Positions 1 to 10,746 of a stretch of DNA of 47,313 nucleotides are shown in pieces. The DNA is taken from assembly GCA_017501255.1 (NCBI GenBank), contig JAFVXE010000013.1, positions 1 through 47,313 of the forward strand. The letters are read 5' to 3'. The position numbers and the translations under genes are program-made. Each line of letters opens with the position of its first letter. The stretch's first letter is position 1. Source of the DNA: Clostridia bacterium. Lineage in GTDB: Bacteria; Bacillota; Clostridia; Christensenellales; Aristaeellaceae. The notes below the pieces were generated by a model. The model was not told where the DNA came from, searched no databases, and worked only from the letters and a program-made list of their open reading frames with translations.

Positions 1-2
1 AA

Positions 3-2648
<2,646 letters not shown>

Positions 2649-2664
2649 TTCATCGGTCAGCCTG

Positions 2665-2688
2665 CCGGGACTCCTTCGGGAGTCCCGG
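2665..2688 (+). terminator. Perfect 10-bp hairpin with TTCG loop after nifJ
   Basis: Arms 2665-2674 and 2679-2688 are exact complements around a TTCG tetraloop. There is no T-tract, so it probably acts as a 3'-end stabiliser or processing hairpin just ahead of the true terminator. Confidence 0.6.
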
Positions 2689-2697
2689 GGACATAAC

Positions 2698-2737
2698 AAA
2701 CCCCCGGAAAGAGATTCGTCTCTTTCCGGGGGTTTTT
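2698..2737 (+). terminator. Rho-independent terminator of nifJ
   Basis: Perfect 14-bp stem (2701-2714 with 2719-2732), TTCG loop, A-run before and T5 after. It is a second TTCG hairpin in tandem with the one at 2665-2688 and could work in both directions. Confidence 0.95.
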
Positions 2738-2739
2738 AT

Positions 2740-2935
2740 GTCGTCGGAAAACTCGCCTGTGGCGACTTTTTCGACGAGGGTTGCACCGTTTGCCTTTTCG
2801 CCTTCGGCTCTCCGGGCGGCAAACGGCGATAGGAATCCCTTGCTGCGCAAGGGTTCCGAAACCACCGTACACGCCGCTGGTTTCGGTTTGGCCATTGGAG
2901 GGGTGCGCCCCTCCAATACCATCCGGAGGCGTATG
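2740..2935. repeat. Dispersed intergenic repeat, family A, copy 1
   Basis: No gene is seen between nifJ and the next coding region. Bases 2783-2863 match the reverse complement of 31010-31090 almost base for base. A second block at about 2872-2925 matches the reverse complement of about 30853-30905. The flank at 2740-2783 also resembles 31090-31135 inverted. The unit is a chain of hairpins (for example around GGAGGGGTGCGCCCCTCC at 2896-2913). Short shadow ORFs cross it on both strands but share no frame between copies. Confidence 0.85.
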
Positions 2936-2951
2936 CTTTTGTATGGTTTTC

Positions 2952-3034
2952 CTGCATCCTCCACAGGAGGATGCAGTCCGGAGGTGCAGGAGGCACGGCC
3001 TCCTGCCGGATTTCCAAAGGGCAGAGCCCTTTGG
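2952..3034. repeat. Triple-hairpin intergenic repeat (family B-like)
   Basis: Three tandem perfect hairpins, each with a 3-nt loop: 2952-2962/2966-2976, 2986-2994/2998-3006 and 3014-3022/3026-3034. The design is the same as at 15928-16016 and 26185-26270, including the GTGCAGG lead-in to a GC-rich hairpin. It lies directly after the 3' end of the convergent gene on the minus strand. Confidence 0.7.
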
Positions 3035-3044
3035 GCCGTTCACT

Positions 3045-4589
3045 TTATCGTTCTCCCAGCGCTGTCAGCTGGTACAAATACACATCCGTGAACCACAGCC
3101 CCTCGGGGGCGGGGCAGGTATCCACCAGCGTGTACAGTCCGCTCAGATCTTCCCGCAGCGGGCGGCGGGTGACCACGAAATCGCTGAGGCCCTCCCGCAC
3201 ATAGCGATCCTGTTCGCTGCGCAGCTCATCCAGCGGCATATTGGGCAGGTGATAATACTTCAGATGAGGCGTGACCCCTGCGGCGGTGTAGAAGCCCCAA
3301 TCCAGAAACTCATAGTTGAGCAGGGTGGCGTTTTCTTTTTGGTTGATGATCTTGGCAAAGCGGTATTGCATCATCTCGTCCTGCCTGGGCTGGTCAAAGG
3401 GCTTGTTGGGGCTCAGGAAGGGGGCGCTCAGAATGGGCAGCAGGATGAGAAGCGCTGCCAGCACTGGGGTTACCATTCTGGCAGACAGCGATTTCTTTTC
3501 TGCTGCATTCGCAGAATCATTGGCAGATTTGGCAAGCCGCCTGCCCACCATGGCGAAAAACAGGGGAACCATGGCGCCAAAGGCAAAACCATAGTAGAGA
3601 TAATACCGCCCGCCGAAGAATACGGTGATCAGCCCGAATACGCCGCAGAGCAACCATGCGGTTTTCTCTGTGAGACTGTCACGCTTGCTCAGAAGCATCC
3701 ACACAGCGCCGATCAACAGGGGCAGCGTATAGCCGGGATTGTCCCGGATCCAGGACAGCACCGATTTGCAGATGGCTTTCAGCTGCCCCAGAAGGGTCAG
3801 GGGTTCGGCAGCCCCGGCATACAGGAACAGGTTATCATACAGATAGGTTTTCAGCATGGCCAAAAGACCGCCCTGCAAGGCATATTGCACCAGCCATGGC
3901 AGGGTGGCGGCGGCAAAGCCCAGCAGCATCCAGCCGATATGGGTCAGCGCACCACGCACGCCATGCTGTTTCAGCCCCAGCCATGCCAGCATCAGGCAAA
4001 CAGCGGCGGGAATGCCCACCAGCGTAAACTTGAGCCAGAACACGCAGCCCAGCAAAAAGCCGGTGATGCCCAGTTGCCACCGGGTGATCCGTCCATCGTC
4101 CCGGCGCAGGGAAACCATCAGCCGGTACAAGGGCCAGAGCATCATGGGCAAAGCCAGTTCCTCGGCGCTGTCGCCCATCTGGAAACTGATGGAGGTGAGC
4201 AGCATCGCACCAAGAAGGGTCAGGGAGAAAAAGGCGATGCGTTCATTGGCATACAGCGCAATAAGCTTGTAGGCAGTCAGCAGAAACAGAGCAAACAGGA
4301 TGATCTCCAGAAACCACACGCCTAAAAAGCTGTCTGTGGACACCAGAGCGCACAGGGCGTGCAGGGCAAAAAGCAGAGGGCCCTTGTGGTCATAAAGATC
4401 ACGGAACATCACTTTGCCCTCCAGCATCCCCTTGCCGGCGGACAGGAATACATTGGCATCGGGCCAGTCGTTCAGCGGGTAAAGAGGGGAGCATTTGGAG
4501 GTGAAAAACAGCAGAATGGCGCTGATGAGAAAGGAATACAGAATGATACCGGTATTCAAACAGAAAGGACGCTTGGTCCGGGTGTTCAT
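3045..4589 (-). CDS. Integral membrane glycosyltransferase-like protein (GT39/ArnT-type fold)
   Basis: 514 aa, about ten or more hydrophobic segments, ending in a soluble tail. After the first membrane segment comes an extracellular loop with acidic residues (NDWPDANVFLSAGK, then FRDLYDHKGPLLF). This layout is typical of GT39/GT-C polyprenyl-phosphate-sugar transferases, which move sugars to envelope acceptors. Start chosen at 4589 because GAAGGTGA lies just upstream; an ATG at 4604 is possible. It diverges from the gene at 4707, so promoters for both must lie in 4590-4706. Substrate unknown. A looser relative sits at 28115-29626. Confidence 0.65.
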   Translation of the reverse strand: MNTRTKRPFCLNTGIILYSFLISAILLFFTSKCSPLYPLNDWPDANVFLSAGKGMLEGKVMFRDLYDHKGPLLFALHALCALVSTDSFLGVWFLEIILFALFLLTAYKLIALYANERIAFFSLTLLGAMLLTSISFQMGDSAEELALPMMLWPLYRLMVSLRRDDGRITRWQLGITGFLLGCVFWLKFTLVGIPAAVCLMLAWLGLKQHGVRGALTHIGWMLLGFAAATLPWLVQYALQGGLLAMLKTYLYDNLFLYAGAAEPLTLLGQLKAICKSVLSWIRDNPGYTLPLLIGAVWMLLSKRDSLTEKTAWLLCGVFGLITVFFGGRYYLYYGFAFGAMVPLFFAMVGRRLAKSANDSANAAEKKSLSARMVTPVLAALLILLPILSAPFLSPNKPFDQPRQDEMMQYRFAKIINQKENATLLNYEFLDWGFYTAAGVTPHLKYYHLPNMPLDELRSEQDRYVREGLSDFVVTRRPLREDLSGLYTLVDTCPAPEGLWFTDVYLYQLTALGER

Positions 4590-4706
4590 GGTTTCACCTT
4601 CCATCGGATGGGATAGCTGTAGCGTACCATATTTCCCTCTGCGGGGCAAGTATTTCTCGGGAGGGAAGCGCATAGGCTGCAAAGGAAAAGGGAAGGAGGG
4701 GATGGC

Positions 4707-5753
4707 ATGAACCGGCGGCTCAGCATTTTGTCCGCTTTGCTGGCAACAGCGTTGCTGCTGTACAGTATGCCGGGGCTGCTGACCCGTTACTTTTCCTCAA
4801 CGGGCCGCACCGATGAACGGCTGAAACCTGCCAGGGGCCGTACCATGGTGGTGTGGGTCACCTCGTGGATGGAGGAGGACCGCAAGCTGATTGCCAGCCT
4901 GTGCACAGCGTTTGAGAAGCAACGGCCGGGGCTGCGCATCTATCTGCGGCGGGCGGATGCGCAGGAATTATCCGCACCGGATGCGGTGCTGCCGGATGTG
5001 GTGTTGCACGTGACCGGCGACATATCCTCGCCGACGGATGGCCTCATGCCCATGGCGCTTCCCGAAGAAATGCAGAGCGGGAGGGCTGCATCGGGCTGCT
5101 GTCAGGGCAGGCAGTACGGCATTCCCCTGTGGTACAGCCCCATGGTGTTCAGCGTGCCCAAGGCGTGGTTTATCCCGGAGGGCCAGCAGGAACAGATGAA
5201 CGAACCCGGTCAGGCGTATTTTTCCCAGAAGCCGGTGCAGCCGGAGGGAACCACAGCAACCGTTTCTTTTGCTGATTTGCCGTGGAACCGGATGCTGGAG
5301 GCAGGACAGGTGGTCAGTGAAAACGGCGTTGGCCTGTGCCTGCTGACGCTGGAATGCCCCTTGCCCCTCAGGCAGGAATGGCGCAAGCTGTCACCAATCC
5401 TCCGCAAGCCGGAGGACGGCGAGGCGGCCGTGTGCAGCCTGCGTACCCATCAGGCAAGGGGGCAGGAGGTATTGGCGCTTTCCCTGCCTTATGCCGGGCA
5501 GCAGGCGCGGTATGTATCCCTGTGCCGGGAAGGGGAGGATGCGGCAGCATTCCTTCGTTTCCTGTTGGGCGGGGAAGCCCAGCAGGCAGCCAGGGAAGCG
5601 TTGCTTGCACCCATGATGGGAGATACGGAGACGGCAGAGGAAGTGTTCCTGCCCAATGCCTTTTTGATGGATCAAACCAATGTGAATCAGCATTGTTTGC
5701 AGGGGGTTGCCGCAGGAGAGGACCCGGTGGCAACGCTGCTGAAACTGCGCTGA
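4707..5753 (+). CDS. Secreted or membrane-anchored solute-binding-like protein
   Basis: 348 aa with a short basic N-terminus followed by a hydrophobic stretch (residues about 5-25), which suggests a signal anchor; no lipobox cysteine is seen. The mature part begins with a beta strand and helix pattern (TMVVWVTSWMEEDRKLIASL, then FEKQRPGLRIYLRRAD). This resembles the N-lobe of family 1 extracellular sugar-binding proteins of ABC transporters, including a YGIPLWYSPMVF segment. No permease genes lie nearby, so a transport role is unsupported; it may be an orphan or sensory binding protein. Start ATG 4707 follows GGAAGGAGGGG. Confidence 0.55.
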   Translation: MNRRLSILSALLATALLLYSMPGLLTRYFSSTGRTDERLKPARGRTMVVWVTSWMEEDRKLIASLCTAFEKQRPGLRIYLRRADAQELSAPDAVLPDVVLHVTGDISSPTDGLMPMALPEEMQSGRAASGCCQGRQYGIPLWYSPMVFSVPKAWFIPEGQQEQMNEPGQAYFSQKPVQPEGTTATVSFADLPWNRMLEAGQVVSENGVGLCLLTLECPLPLRQEWRKLSPILRKPEDGEAAVCSLRTHQARGQEVLALSLPYAGQQARYVSLCREGEDAAAFLRFLLGGEAQQAAREALLAPMMGDTETAEEVFLPNAFLMDQTNVNQHCLQGVAAGEDPVATLLKLR

Positions 5754-5815
5754 TGGTATAAACCATGGCGCAACCGCCATACTAAGCCCATCACAAATCA
5801 TCGGAGGCGATGACC

Positions 5816-6661
5816 ATGAAACAGGCGGCGACAGTCCATCCGCGGGGCGGCTGGCAGCAGGAAGAGAATGATCTGCTTTTCGGAGCAGTAAAGGAAGCGG
5901 CAACAGAAGGCAAGCCGCTTCGGGATGTTTTCACCAAAGTGGGTCAGCAGCTGGGGCGCAAACCCAACAGCATCCGGAATTACTACTATGCACGGGTGAA
6001 GGAGGAACCGGCGCTGGCACCCTCCAAAGCCACCTTCCGTGCCTTTGACCGGGAGGAACTTCATTCCCTTCTGCGGGATGTGCTCATGGCTAAAGGACGG
6101 GGTGAAAGCGTGCGTGCCTGCGTCATCCGTCGGGCAAATGGCGACCGTTCCGCCATGCTGCGGTATCAGAACAAATACCGTTCGGTACTGAAAAACAAGC
6201 CGGAGCTACTGAATGAAGTGGCGCAGGAGCTCCGTCAGGAGGGACTGCCCTGCCCCGAGAATGTGACCCTTTGCCGCCGGTATGGCCCCGGTGAGCCCGG
6301 CAGCCATTCGCTCCATCTGCCGGAGGGATGGGAAAAGGAACCGGGTGTTTCCTCCGTGCTGGAGGGTTTGGGAATGCTGCTTCGGCGCATGGAGGCCCAG
6401 ACTGCCGCTTTGATGGAGCGGGCGGAGGCGAAGGTGGAACATACAGCCCTGCAGCAAACGCTGGAAATGCAGGGAGAGCCGTTAGCGGATGATTTTGCTG
6501 TAGAGGGTTCACAAACAGCCCAGCCGCCTGTTGCCCAGATTCCCTATGAGAAATGGCTGAAAACCCGGCAGGAGGCAGACCGGCTCCGGGTGGAGGTGGA
6601 TTTGCTCAAGATTGCCTTGGAAGAAGCGGAACAGGGAAAAGTGCAGCCCTCCATGGAATAA
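5816..6661 (+). CDS. Myb/SANT-like DNA-binding protein, RsfA-like
   Basis: 281 aa. The N-terminal 60 residues form a SANT/Myb-like helix-turn-helix (WQQEENDLLFGAVKEAA ... VGQQLGRKPNSIRNYYYARV), as in RsfA-type prespore transcription factors of spore formers. The C-terminus (about residues 240-275) is a heptad-rich segment likely to form a coiled coil. Start 5816 is preferred to 5810 because CGGAGG at 5802-5807 is then 8 nt away. It follows the solute-binding-like gene by 62 nt and precedes a Nudix gene that has its own promoter. The link to sporulation rests on family resemblance only. Confidence 0.6.
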   Translation: MKQAATVHPRGGWQQEENDLLFGAVKEAATEGKPLRDVFTKVGQQLGRKPNSIRNYYYARVKEEPALAPSKATFRAFDREELHSLLRDVLMAKGRGESVRACVIRRANGDRSAMLRYQNKYRSVLKNKPELLNEVAQELRQEGLPCPENVTLCRRYGPGEPGSHSLHLPEGWEKEPGVSSVLEGLGMLLRRMEAQTAALMERAEAKVEHTALQQTLEMQGEPLADDFAVEGSQTAQPPVAQIPYEKWLKTRQEADRLRVEVDLLKIALEEAEQGKVQPSME

Positions 6662-6676
6662 GGAAAACAGCGCCGG

Positions 6677-6706
6677 TTGCTCTGCGCATCCCCTCTGTGC
6701 TATACT
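6677..6706 (+). promoter_or_regulatory. SigA-type promoter for the Nudix gene
   Basis: TTGCTC (6677-6682), 18-nt spacer, TATACT (6701-6706). Transcription would begin near 6713, which supports the start at 6737 rather than upstream in-frame ATGs. Confidence 0.65.
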
Positions 6707-6736
6707 GCTTGCAAACAGGGCATGGAGGGCAGCCAA

Positions 6737-7261
6737 ATGCAGACGATTCTTGTGCTGGATGCGCATAACTACGATGAAACCCTGCCGGAGATCCGGCGTA
6801 CAGCCATCCGGGGCGTGATTTTCCGGGATGGACAGCTGTTGCTGGTGCGTTCCAGCTTTGGGGAAGTAAAGTTTCCCGGCGGCGGGCAGGAGGCGGGGGA
6901 GGACGATACCACCACGCTTATGCGGGAGGTGCTGGAAGAGACCGGCTATCATATCAAGCCGGAGAGCATCCGTCCTTTCGGACAGGTGGAGGAAAAGCGG
7001 CTGTCCACCCACGAACCCATGATCTGGCACCAGATCAACCGGTACTACTTTTGTGATATCCAAGGGGAACAGGGAGCCTGCGCCTACAGCGACAACGAGA
7101 AAAAGTACGGGATGCGGCAGGTGTGGCTGCCATTGCCTGAAGCGGTGGCAGTGAACCGGCAGATGCTGGCTCGTGAAGGCTGCAATCCTTGGAATCAGCG
7201 GGAATACCGGGTGCTGGAACTGCTGATGAAGACGCTTGAGGCGAAGGAACAGGAAGGATAA
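6737..7261 (+). CDS. Nudix hydrolase
   Basis: 174 aa. A complete Nudix box is visible: GGGQEAGED, then REVLEETGY, fitting G-x5-E-x7-R-E-U-x-E-E-x-G-U. Members cleave nucleoside diphosphates linked to another group X, using Mg2+ held by the RExxEE glutamates; the substrate here cannot be read. The fold starts with RTAIRGVIFRDGQLLLVRS, so residues 1-20 form a short N-terminal extension. A GGAGG site precedes ATG 6737 and the SigA-type promoter just upstream sets this start. A terminator at 7265-7306 closes the transcript. Confidence 0.88.
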   Translation: MQTILVLDAHNYDETLPEIRRTAIRGVIFRDGQLLLVRSSFGEVKFPGGGQEAGEDDTTTLMREVLEETGYHIKPESIRPFGQVEEKRLSTHEPMIWHQINRYYFCDIQGEQGACAYSDNEKKYGMRQVWLPLPEAVAVNRQMLAREGCNPWNQREYRVLELLMKTLEAKEQEG

Positions 7262-7264
7262 TCA

Positions 7265-7306
7265 AACAGGGATGCTGCCGGATTATTGGCAACATCCCTG
7301 TTTTTG
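7265..7306 (+). terminator. Terminator after the Nudix gene
   Basis: AACAGGGATG pairs with CATCCCTGTT; the inner TGCC/GGCA pair extends the stem past one mismatch, and a T-run follows. Confidence 0.9.
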
Positions 7307-7327
7307 TTTGGGCAATAGGACACTGTC

Positions 7328-7744
7328 TTATTCCCAGATAGCTTTCTGCCCGGTTGCTTTCTCGCCCCAATGGCTGGCCCATGCCTCCACAAAACAGGCG
7401 GTATAGGGCAGGTGACGGGTTCGCCGCATCCGGGCGAAATAGGGCAGATCGCCCCATGCGATGGAAATGATACCGATAAAGAACATCAGCGGTCCCAACA
7501 GCAGCGACTGGATGGAATGTCCGTATTCATGCACACGGATCAAATCTGCGTTGGGTTGACTGTCCGGGGGCGTGAAGATGAACAGGCCCAGGCTCAGTCC
7601 GCCGTGGTAATTCCATTGGGTATCGATGCAACCCCGGTACATCCGGTGGCTGCATTTCCGGTTGGCAAGGAAGAACCCAAGGCCGATCAGCGTTTGCAAC
7701 AGGCCCCAGGTGCATTGTACGATGATGAACAGTACTCGCTTCAT
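7328..7744 (-). CDS. Small membrane protein with HEXXH motif
   Basis: 138 aa. A hydrophobic N-terminal segment (about residues 4-27) and a second one (about 80-98) suggest two membrane spans. Between them lies VHEYGHSIQS, an HEXXH zinc-protease signature, preceded by GGLSLGLFIF. I do not recognise the exact family; a membrane metallopeptidase is possible but no third ligand is identified. Start ATG at 7744 has GAGGAGG at a good distance. It begins 13 nt after the MATE remnant and probably shares its promoter. Confidence 0.6.
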   Translation of the reverse strand: MKRVLFIIVQCTWGLLQTLIGLGFFLANRKCSHRMYRGCIDTQWNYHGGLSLGLFIFTPPDSQPNADLIRVHEYGHSIQSLLLGPLMFFIGIISIAWGDLPYFARMRRTRHLPYTACFVEAWASHWGEKATGQKAIWE

Positions 7745-7757
7745 TGGCAGAACCTCC

Positions 7758-7958
7758 TCAGGTGATTGGTTGAGAGAACTTTCTTAGTCGCCGGTTGCAG
7801 CTGATGGCCAGCAGTACCGCCGCACCGAACCAGGAAATGATGCCCGCCGTATAGATGCCCCACTCGCCTATGAAAAGGGGAAGCACCAAAGCGCAGCTGC
7901 TGCGCAGGATCAGTGCGGTGGGGTTGCCCTGAGTCATGTTTGTGGTGCGGGATGACAT
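7758..7958 (-). pseudogene. MATE efflux transporter remnant, in-frame internal deletion
   Basis: 66 codons. The start reads MTQGNPTALILR, the typical first segment of MATE transporters. It runs straight into LPLFIGEWGIYTAG and a final hydrophobic stretch ending in basic residues, which looks like the last part of a MATE protein. Family members are near 450 aa, so about 380 residues would be missing while the frame is kept. Ribosome site AAGGAG and a strong promoter remain. It could now be a short two-span membrane peptide. Family call from motif memory; a homology search would settle it. Confidence 0.6.
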
Positions 7959-8013
7959 GGCACGATGCTCCTTGTATGGTTGATTGTTTACAAGTGACCA
8001 TTTGGACACTTGT

Positions 8014-8042
8014 ATTATAGTGACCGTATGGTCACTTGTCAA
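8014..8042 (-). promoter_or_regulatory. Consensus SigA promoter with palindromic operator in the spacer
   Basis: On the minus strand: TTGACA (8042-8037), exactly 17 nt, TATAAT (8019-8014). The spacer carries GTGACC/GGTCAC arms (8021-8036). A second dyad ACAAGTG/CACTTGT overlaps the start side (7990-8013). The arrangement suits a TetR- or MarR-type repressor controlling the drug-efflux remnant; no such regulator gene is next to it. Confidence 0.8.
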
Positions 8043-8072
8043 GCCGGACGATGAAACCATAGAAAGCAAAAA

Positions 8073-8105
8073 GAGAAGGTACCCGGCATAACCGGATACC
8101 TTCTC
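8073..8105. terminator. Hairpin terminator after the 5'-nucleotidase
   Basis: GAGAAGGTA and TACCTTCTC arms with inner CCGG pairing. It lies between the 3' end of the minus-strand 5'-nucleotidase gene and the next promoter, so it ends that transcript. Confidence 0.7.
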
Positions 8106-8149
8106 CATTTATTCAGCTGTTTTTGCTGCTATGAGCAGCGAAAAAACGC

Positions 8150-9829
8150 TTACTGGGCAGGAGCCTCGGGCACAGCCACGATGCGGCCCTGGCCGTAGGG
8201 CTCGGCGTACTCTTCGCCAACCACGCCGCCCAGTTCCTGGGTGATGTAGTTGATGAGGACCTGATTGTCGATCATCACTTCATCCTGCAGGATGGTGTTG
8301 TCGGCAAACATGGTGTAGCCGTCGCCCATGTCCTTGATCTTGTAGTTGTGGGAAGCCAGGGTGTAAACCTTCTCGGGATCAACGGGTTCGCCGCCGATGA
8401 GCAGGTTCTGCACACGACGCTCGGCGCCTTCAGTCACGCCCACGAACATCTTGGCTTCATCCATGATGATGGGGCTGTCGATGTAGGTGTGGATTTCGAA
8501 GGTCATGCCGCTGACGTGCAGGAAGCCGCCGAATTCGCCGGGCAGATCCTTCACGCTGAACTCAAGGGCATCCATGATCTCCTGACCGGTCACTTCGATC
8601 ACGCACATGGCATTGCCGAAGGGGTGCACCAGCAGGATGTCGTTGAGGGTGATGTCGCCGGCCTTGATGGTGGAGCGGATGCCGCCGCCGTTGACAACAG
8701 CCACATCAGCGCCGCCCATGACGCGGTAAGCATCGGCGCACAGGTCGCCCAGGTTGGTCTCGGCGGTGCGGATAATGCGGATGGACTTGCCGTTTTCATC
8801 CACAGCAACGGGATCGTAGATGATCAGATCCACAGCGGTCTTGGCAACCACTTCGTTCAGCTTGGCATCCAGTTCGGTGGTGGCATCCGCAACAGCGGTA
8901 GACACTTCGTTTTCGATGCCGAACAGTTCGGGAGCGGAAACGTCGTTCTGCCACATATAGATACCGGTCTGCAGGCTGCCATCGGTGCCGATGGTCAGGT
9001 AGCCGATGCCTTCCAGCTTGGTGCCGCAGCCGGAGCGCAGCACGGTTTCGCCGTCCTTGTTGAGCATTTCAACCTGGTCGGTGTCGTGGCTGTGGCCGTC
9101 CAGCAGAGCGTCCATGCCGGTGGTGTTGGCGATCACGTCAGCATAGGTCCAGGGCTGGCACTCAGCTTCGTTGCCCAGGTGAGCCATGCCGATGACGTAA
9201 GCAGCGCCTTCAGCGGTGGCATCGTCGATGGCCTTCTGCACAGCAGCGTAGAGGGCCTCGCCGGTTTCATCCTGGCAGAAGCCGTAGATGAAGTTGCCAT
9301 TTTCATCCTGGAAGTACTTGGGGGCGGAGGAGGTGATGGTCTTGGGGGTGGAGATACCCACGAAGGCAACCTTCACGCCGTCGAATTCCTTGATGATGTA
9401 GGGAGCAAAGACGGGAGCGCCGTCCTTGACGAAGTTACAGGAGATGTAGGGGAAGTTGGCCATTTCGGTCAGCTCGAAGAAACGGGCCATGCCGTAGTCG
9501 AACTCATGGTTGCCGATGGTGGCGATGTCGTAACCCACGGCGTTCATCAGCTTGATGTTGGCTTCGCCGGTGGTCATGGTGCCAACAGGCTCGCCCTGAA
9601 TGGAGTCGCCGTTGTCAACCAGCAGCACATGATTGCCCTGAGCCTTCAGGTTGTCGCGGATGGCAGCCAGACCTTCGTAGCCAAAGCCGCTTTCGATGCC
9701 GCAGTGCACGTCGCTGGTGAAGAGAATCACCAGATTCTGCTGGAGAGCGGGAGCCTCGGCAGTTTCAGCAAAGGCAACGCCGCTGAGCAGCAGGCACAGC
9801 GCCAGAACAAGACCAAGAATCTTTTTCAT
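8150..9829 (-). CDS. Secreted 5'-nucleotidase / 2',3'-cyclic phosphodiesterase family (UshA-like)
   Basis: 559 aa, close to the usual family length. An N-terminal signal peptide ends near AFA-ET (residues 1-21). The metallophosphatase domain shows its dinuclear metal motifs in order: FTSDVHCG, VDNGDSIQG, IGNHEFDYG, AHLGNE, DGHSHD. The C-terminal nucleotidase domain has VVNGGGIRS. The enzyme removes phosphate from extracellular nucleotides so that nucleosides can be taken up. The nucleoside hydrolase and sugar kinase at 43.6-45.5 kb could act on such nucleosides, but they are not linked. No wall anchor is seen. Own promoter at 9890-9917. Confidence 0.93.
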   Translation of the reverse strand: MKKILGLVLALCLLLSGVAFAETAEAPALQQNLVILFTSDVHCGIESGFGYEGLAAIRDNLKAQGNHVLLVDNGDSIQGEPVGTMTTGEANIKLMNAVGYDIATIGNHEFDYGMARFFELTEMANFPYISCNFVKDGAPVFAPYIIKEFDGVKVAFVGISTPKTITSSAPKYFQDENGNFIYGFCQDETGEALYAAVQKAIDDATAEGAAYVIGMAHLGNEAECQPWTYADVIANTTGMDALLDGHSHDTDQVEMLNKDGETVLRSGCGTKLEGIGYLTIGTDGSLQTGIYMWQNDVSAPELFGIENEVSTAVADATTELDAKLNEVVAKTAVDLIIYDPVAVDENGKSIRIIRTAETNLGDLCADAYRVMGGADVAVVNGGGIRSTIKAGDITLNDILLVHPFGNAMCVIEVTGQEIMDALEFSVKDLPGEFGGFLHVSGMTFEIHTYIDSPIIMDEAKMFVGVTEGAERRVQNLLIGGEPVDPEKVYTLASHNYKIKDMGDGYTMFADNTILQDEVMIDNQVLINYITQELGGVVGEEYAEPYGQGRIVAVPEAPAQ

Positions 9830-9889
9830 GGTGGGTACCCTCCTTGGTAGGTTGTAGAGTTGTGGAGTAACAGGGGTTAACCATACTTT

Positions 9890-9917
9890 ATTATACCATA
9901 TCCGGCATGGTTTTCAA
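9890..9917 (-). promoter_or_regulatory. SigA-type promoter for the 5'-nucleotidase
   Basis: Minus strand TTGAAA (9917-9912), 16-nt spacer, TATAAT (9895-9890), about 60 nt before the start codon. Confidence 0.7.
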
Positions 9918-10015
9918 GAGGATAAGCAGCCTCGGTTGCATAGAGAAAAATGTGACGAAATGGATTGTTTGTGCTATACTGTCACCCGGGTGAAAGCCCC
10001 AAGGAGGTACCAGCT

Positions 10016-10741
10016 ATGCAACAACCGTTTTCTCAGAATATTCTTTTGCAGACCAGCATGGTGGATGTGAACGGCCGCTGGCAGCCCGGCTCCATTTTCC
10101 GGGTGATGCAGGAAGTGTCCGGCGCTCATGCGGAGGGCTTCGGGCTGGGCCGCCAGCCTTTGATGGATGCAGGGATTGCCTGGGTATTGACCCGCGCCAG
10201 CCTGCAAATGGACGAATACCCCTGCTACGGGCAGACCGTCACGGTGAAAACCTGGCCGGGTAAGGGACGCCATGCGTTTTTTCCCCGCCATTATACCTTT
10301 GAGGTGGACGGGCGGGAGATTGGCCGCAGCACCACCCTTTATGTGCTGATGGATATTGAGCAGCGGAAGATGGCGCTGCCCAATCGTCTGCCGGGACAGC
10401 TGCCGGAGTACGACATTCCTGCGCCGCTGCCCACGCCGGGAGCAATCCCCCAGCTGGCGGCAGAACCCGTTGTGCGCACCCATCAGGTGCGCTACACCGA
10501 TCTGGACTTCAACGGCCATGTGAACAACACCCGCTATGTGGACTGGTTCGCCGATTGTTTTGACTGGCAGGAGCACTGTTCCATGGAGCTTTCGGAGGCT
10601 ACGGTACACTTTTTGCAGGAGATCCGCCCCGGTGAGGAGGTAACCCTCACCCTGCGCCGGGAAGGGAATACCGCTGTTTTGCTGGGCGAAGCGGATGGGA
10701 CGCAGCGGTTCCAGATGAAGGGCGTTTGGCGGGAGAGGTGA
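10016..10741 (+). CDS. Acyl-ACP thioesterase
   Basis: 241 aa, the expected size for bacterial acyl-ACP thioesterases made of two hot-dog domains. The N-terminal half shows the substrate-binding hot dog (VNGRWQPGSIFRVMQEVSG). The C-terminal half carries the signature RYTDLDFNGHVNNTRYVDW, with the Asp, Asn and His typical of the active site. It releases free fatty acids from acyl carrier protein in the cytoplasm. Start ATG 10016 follows AAGGAGG; a TATACT -10 element lies at 9975-9980. The MFS gene begins 5 nt after the stop, so the two are co-transcribed. Confidence 0.9.
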   Translation: MQQPFSQNILLQTSMVDVNGRWQPGSIFRVMQEVSGAHAEGFGLGRQPLMDAGIAWVLTRASLQMDEYPCYGQTVTVKTWPGKGRHAFFPRHYTFEVDGREIGRSTTLYVLMDIEQRKMALPNRLPGQLPEYDIPAPLPTPGAIPQLAAEPVVRTHQVRYTDLDFNGHVNNTRYVDWFADCFDWQEHCSMELSEATVHFLQEIRPGEEVTLTLRREGNTAVLLGEADGTQRFQMKGVWRER

Positions 10742-10746
10742 CCAGT

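Noticed and set aside
8348..9850. 500-codon open frame antisense to the 5'-nucleotidase
   Set aside because: Its translation is a low-complexity shadow (rich in His, Gly, Asp, Val) of a well-supported gene with signal peptide and metal motifs.
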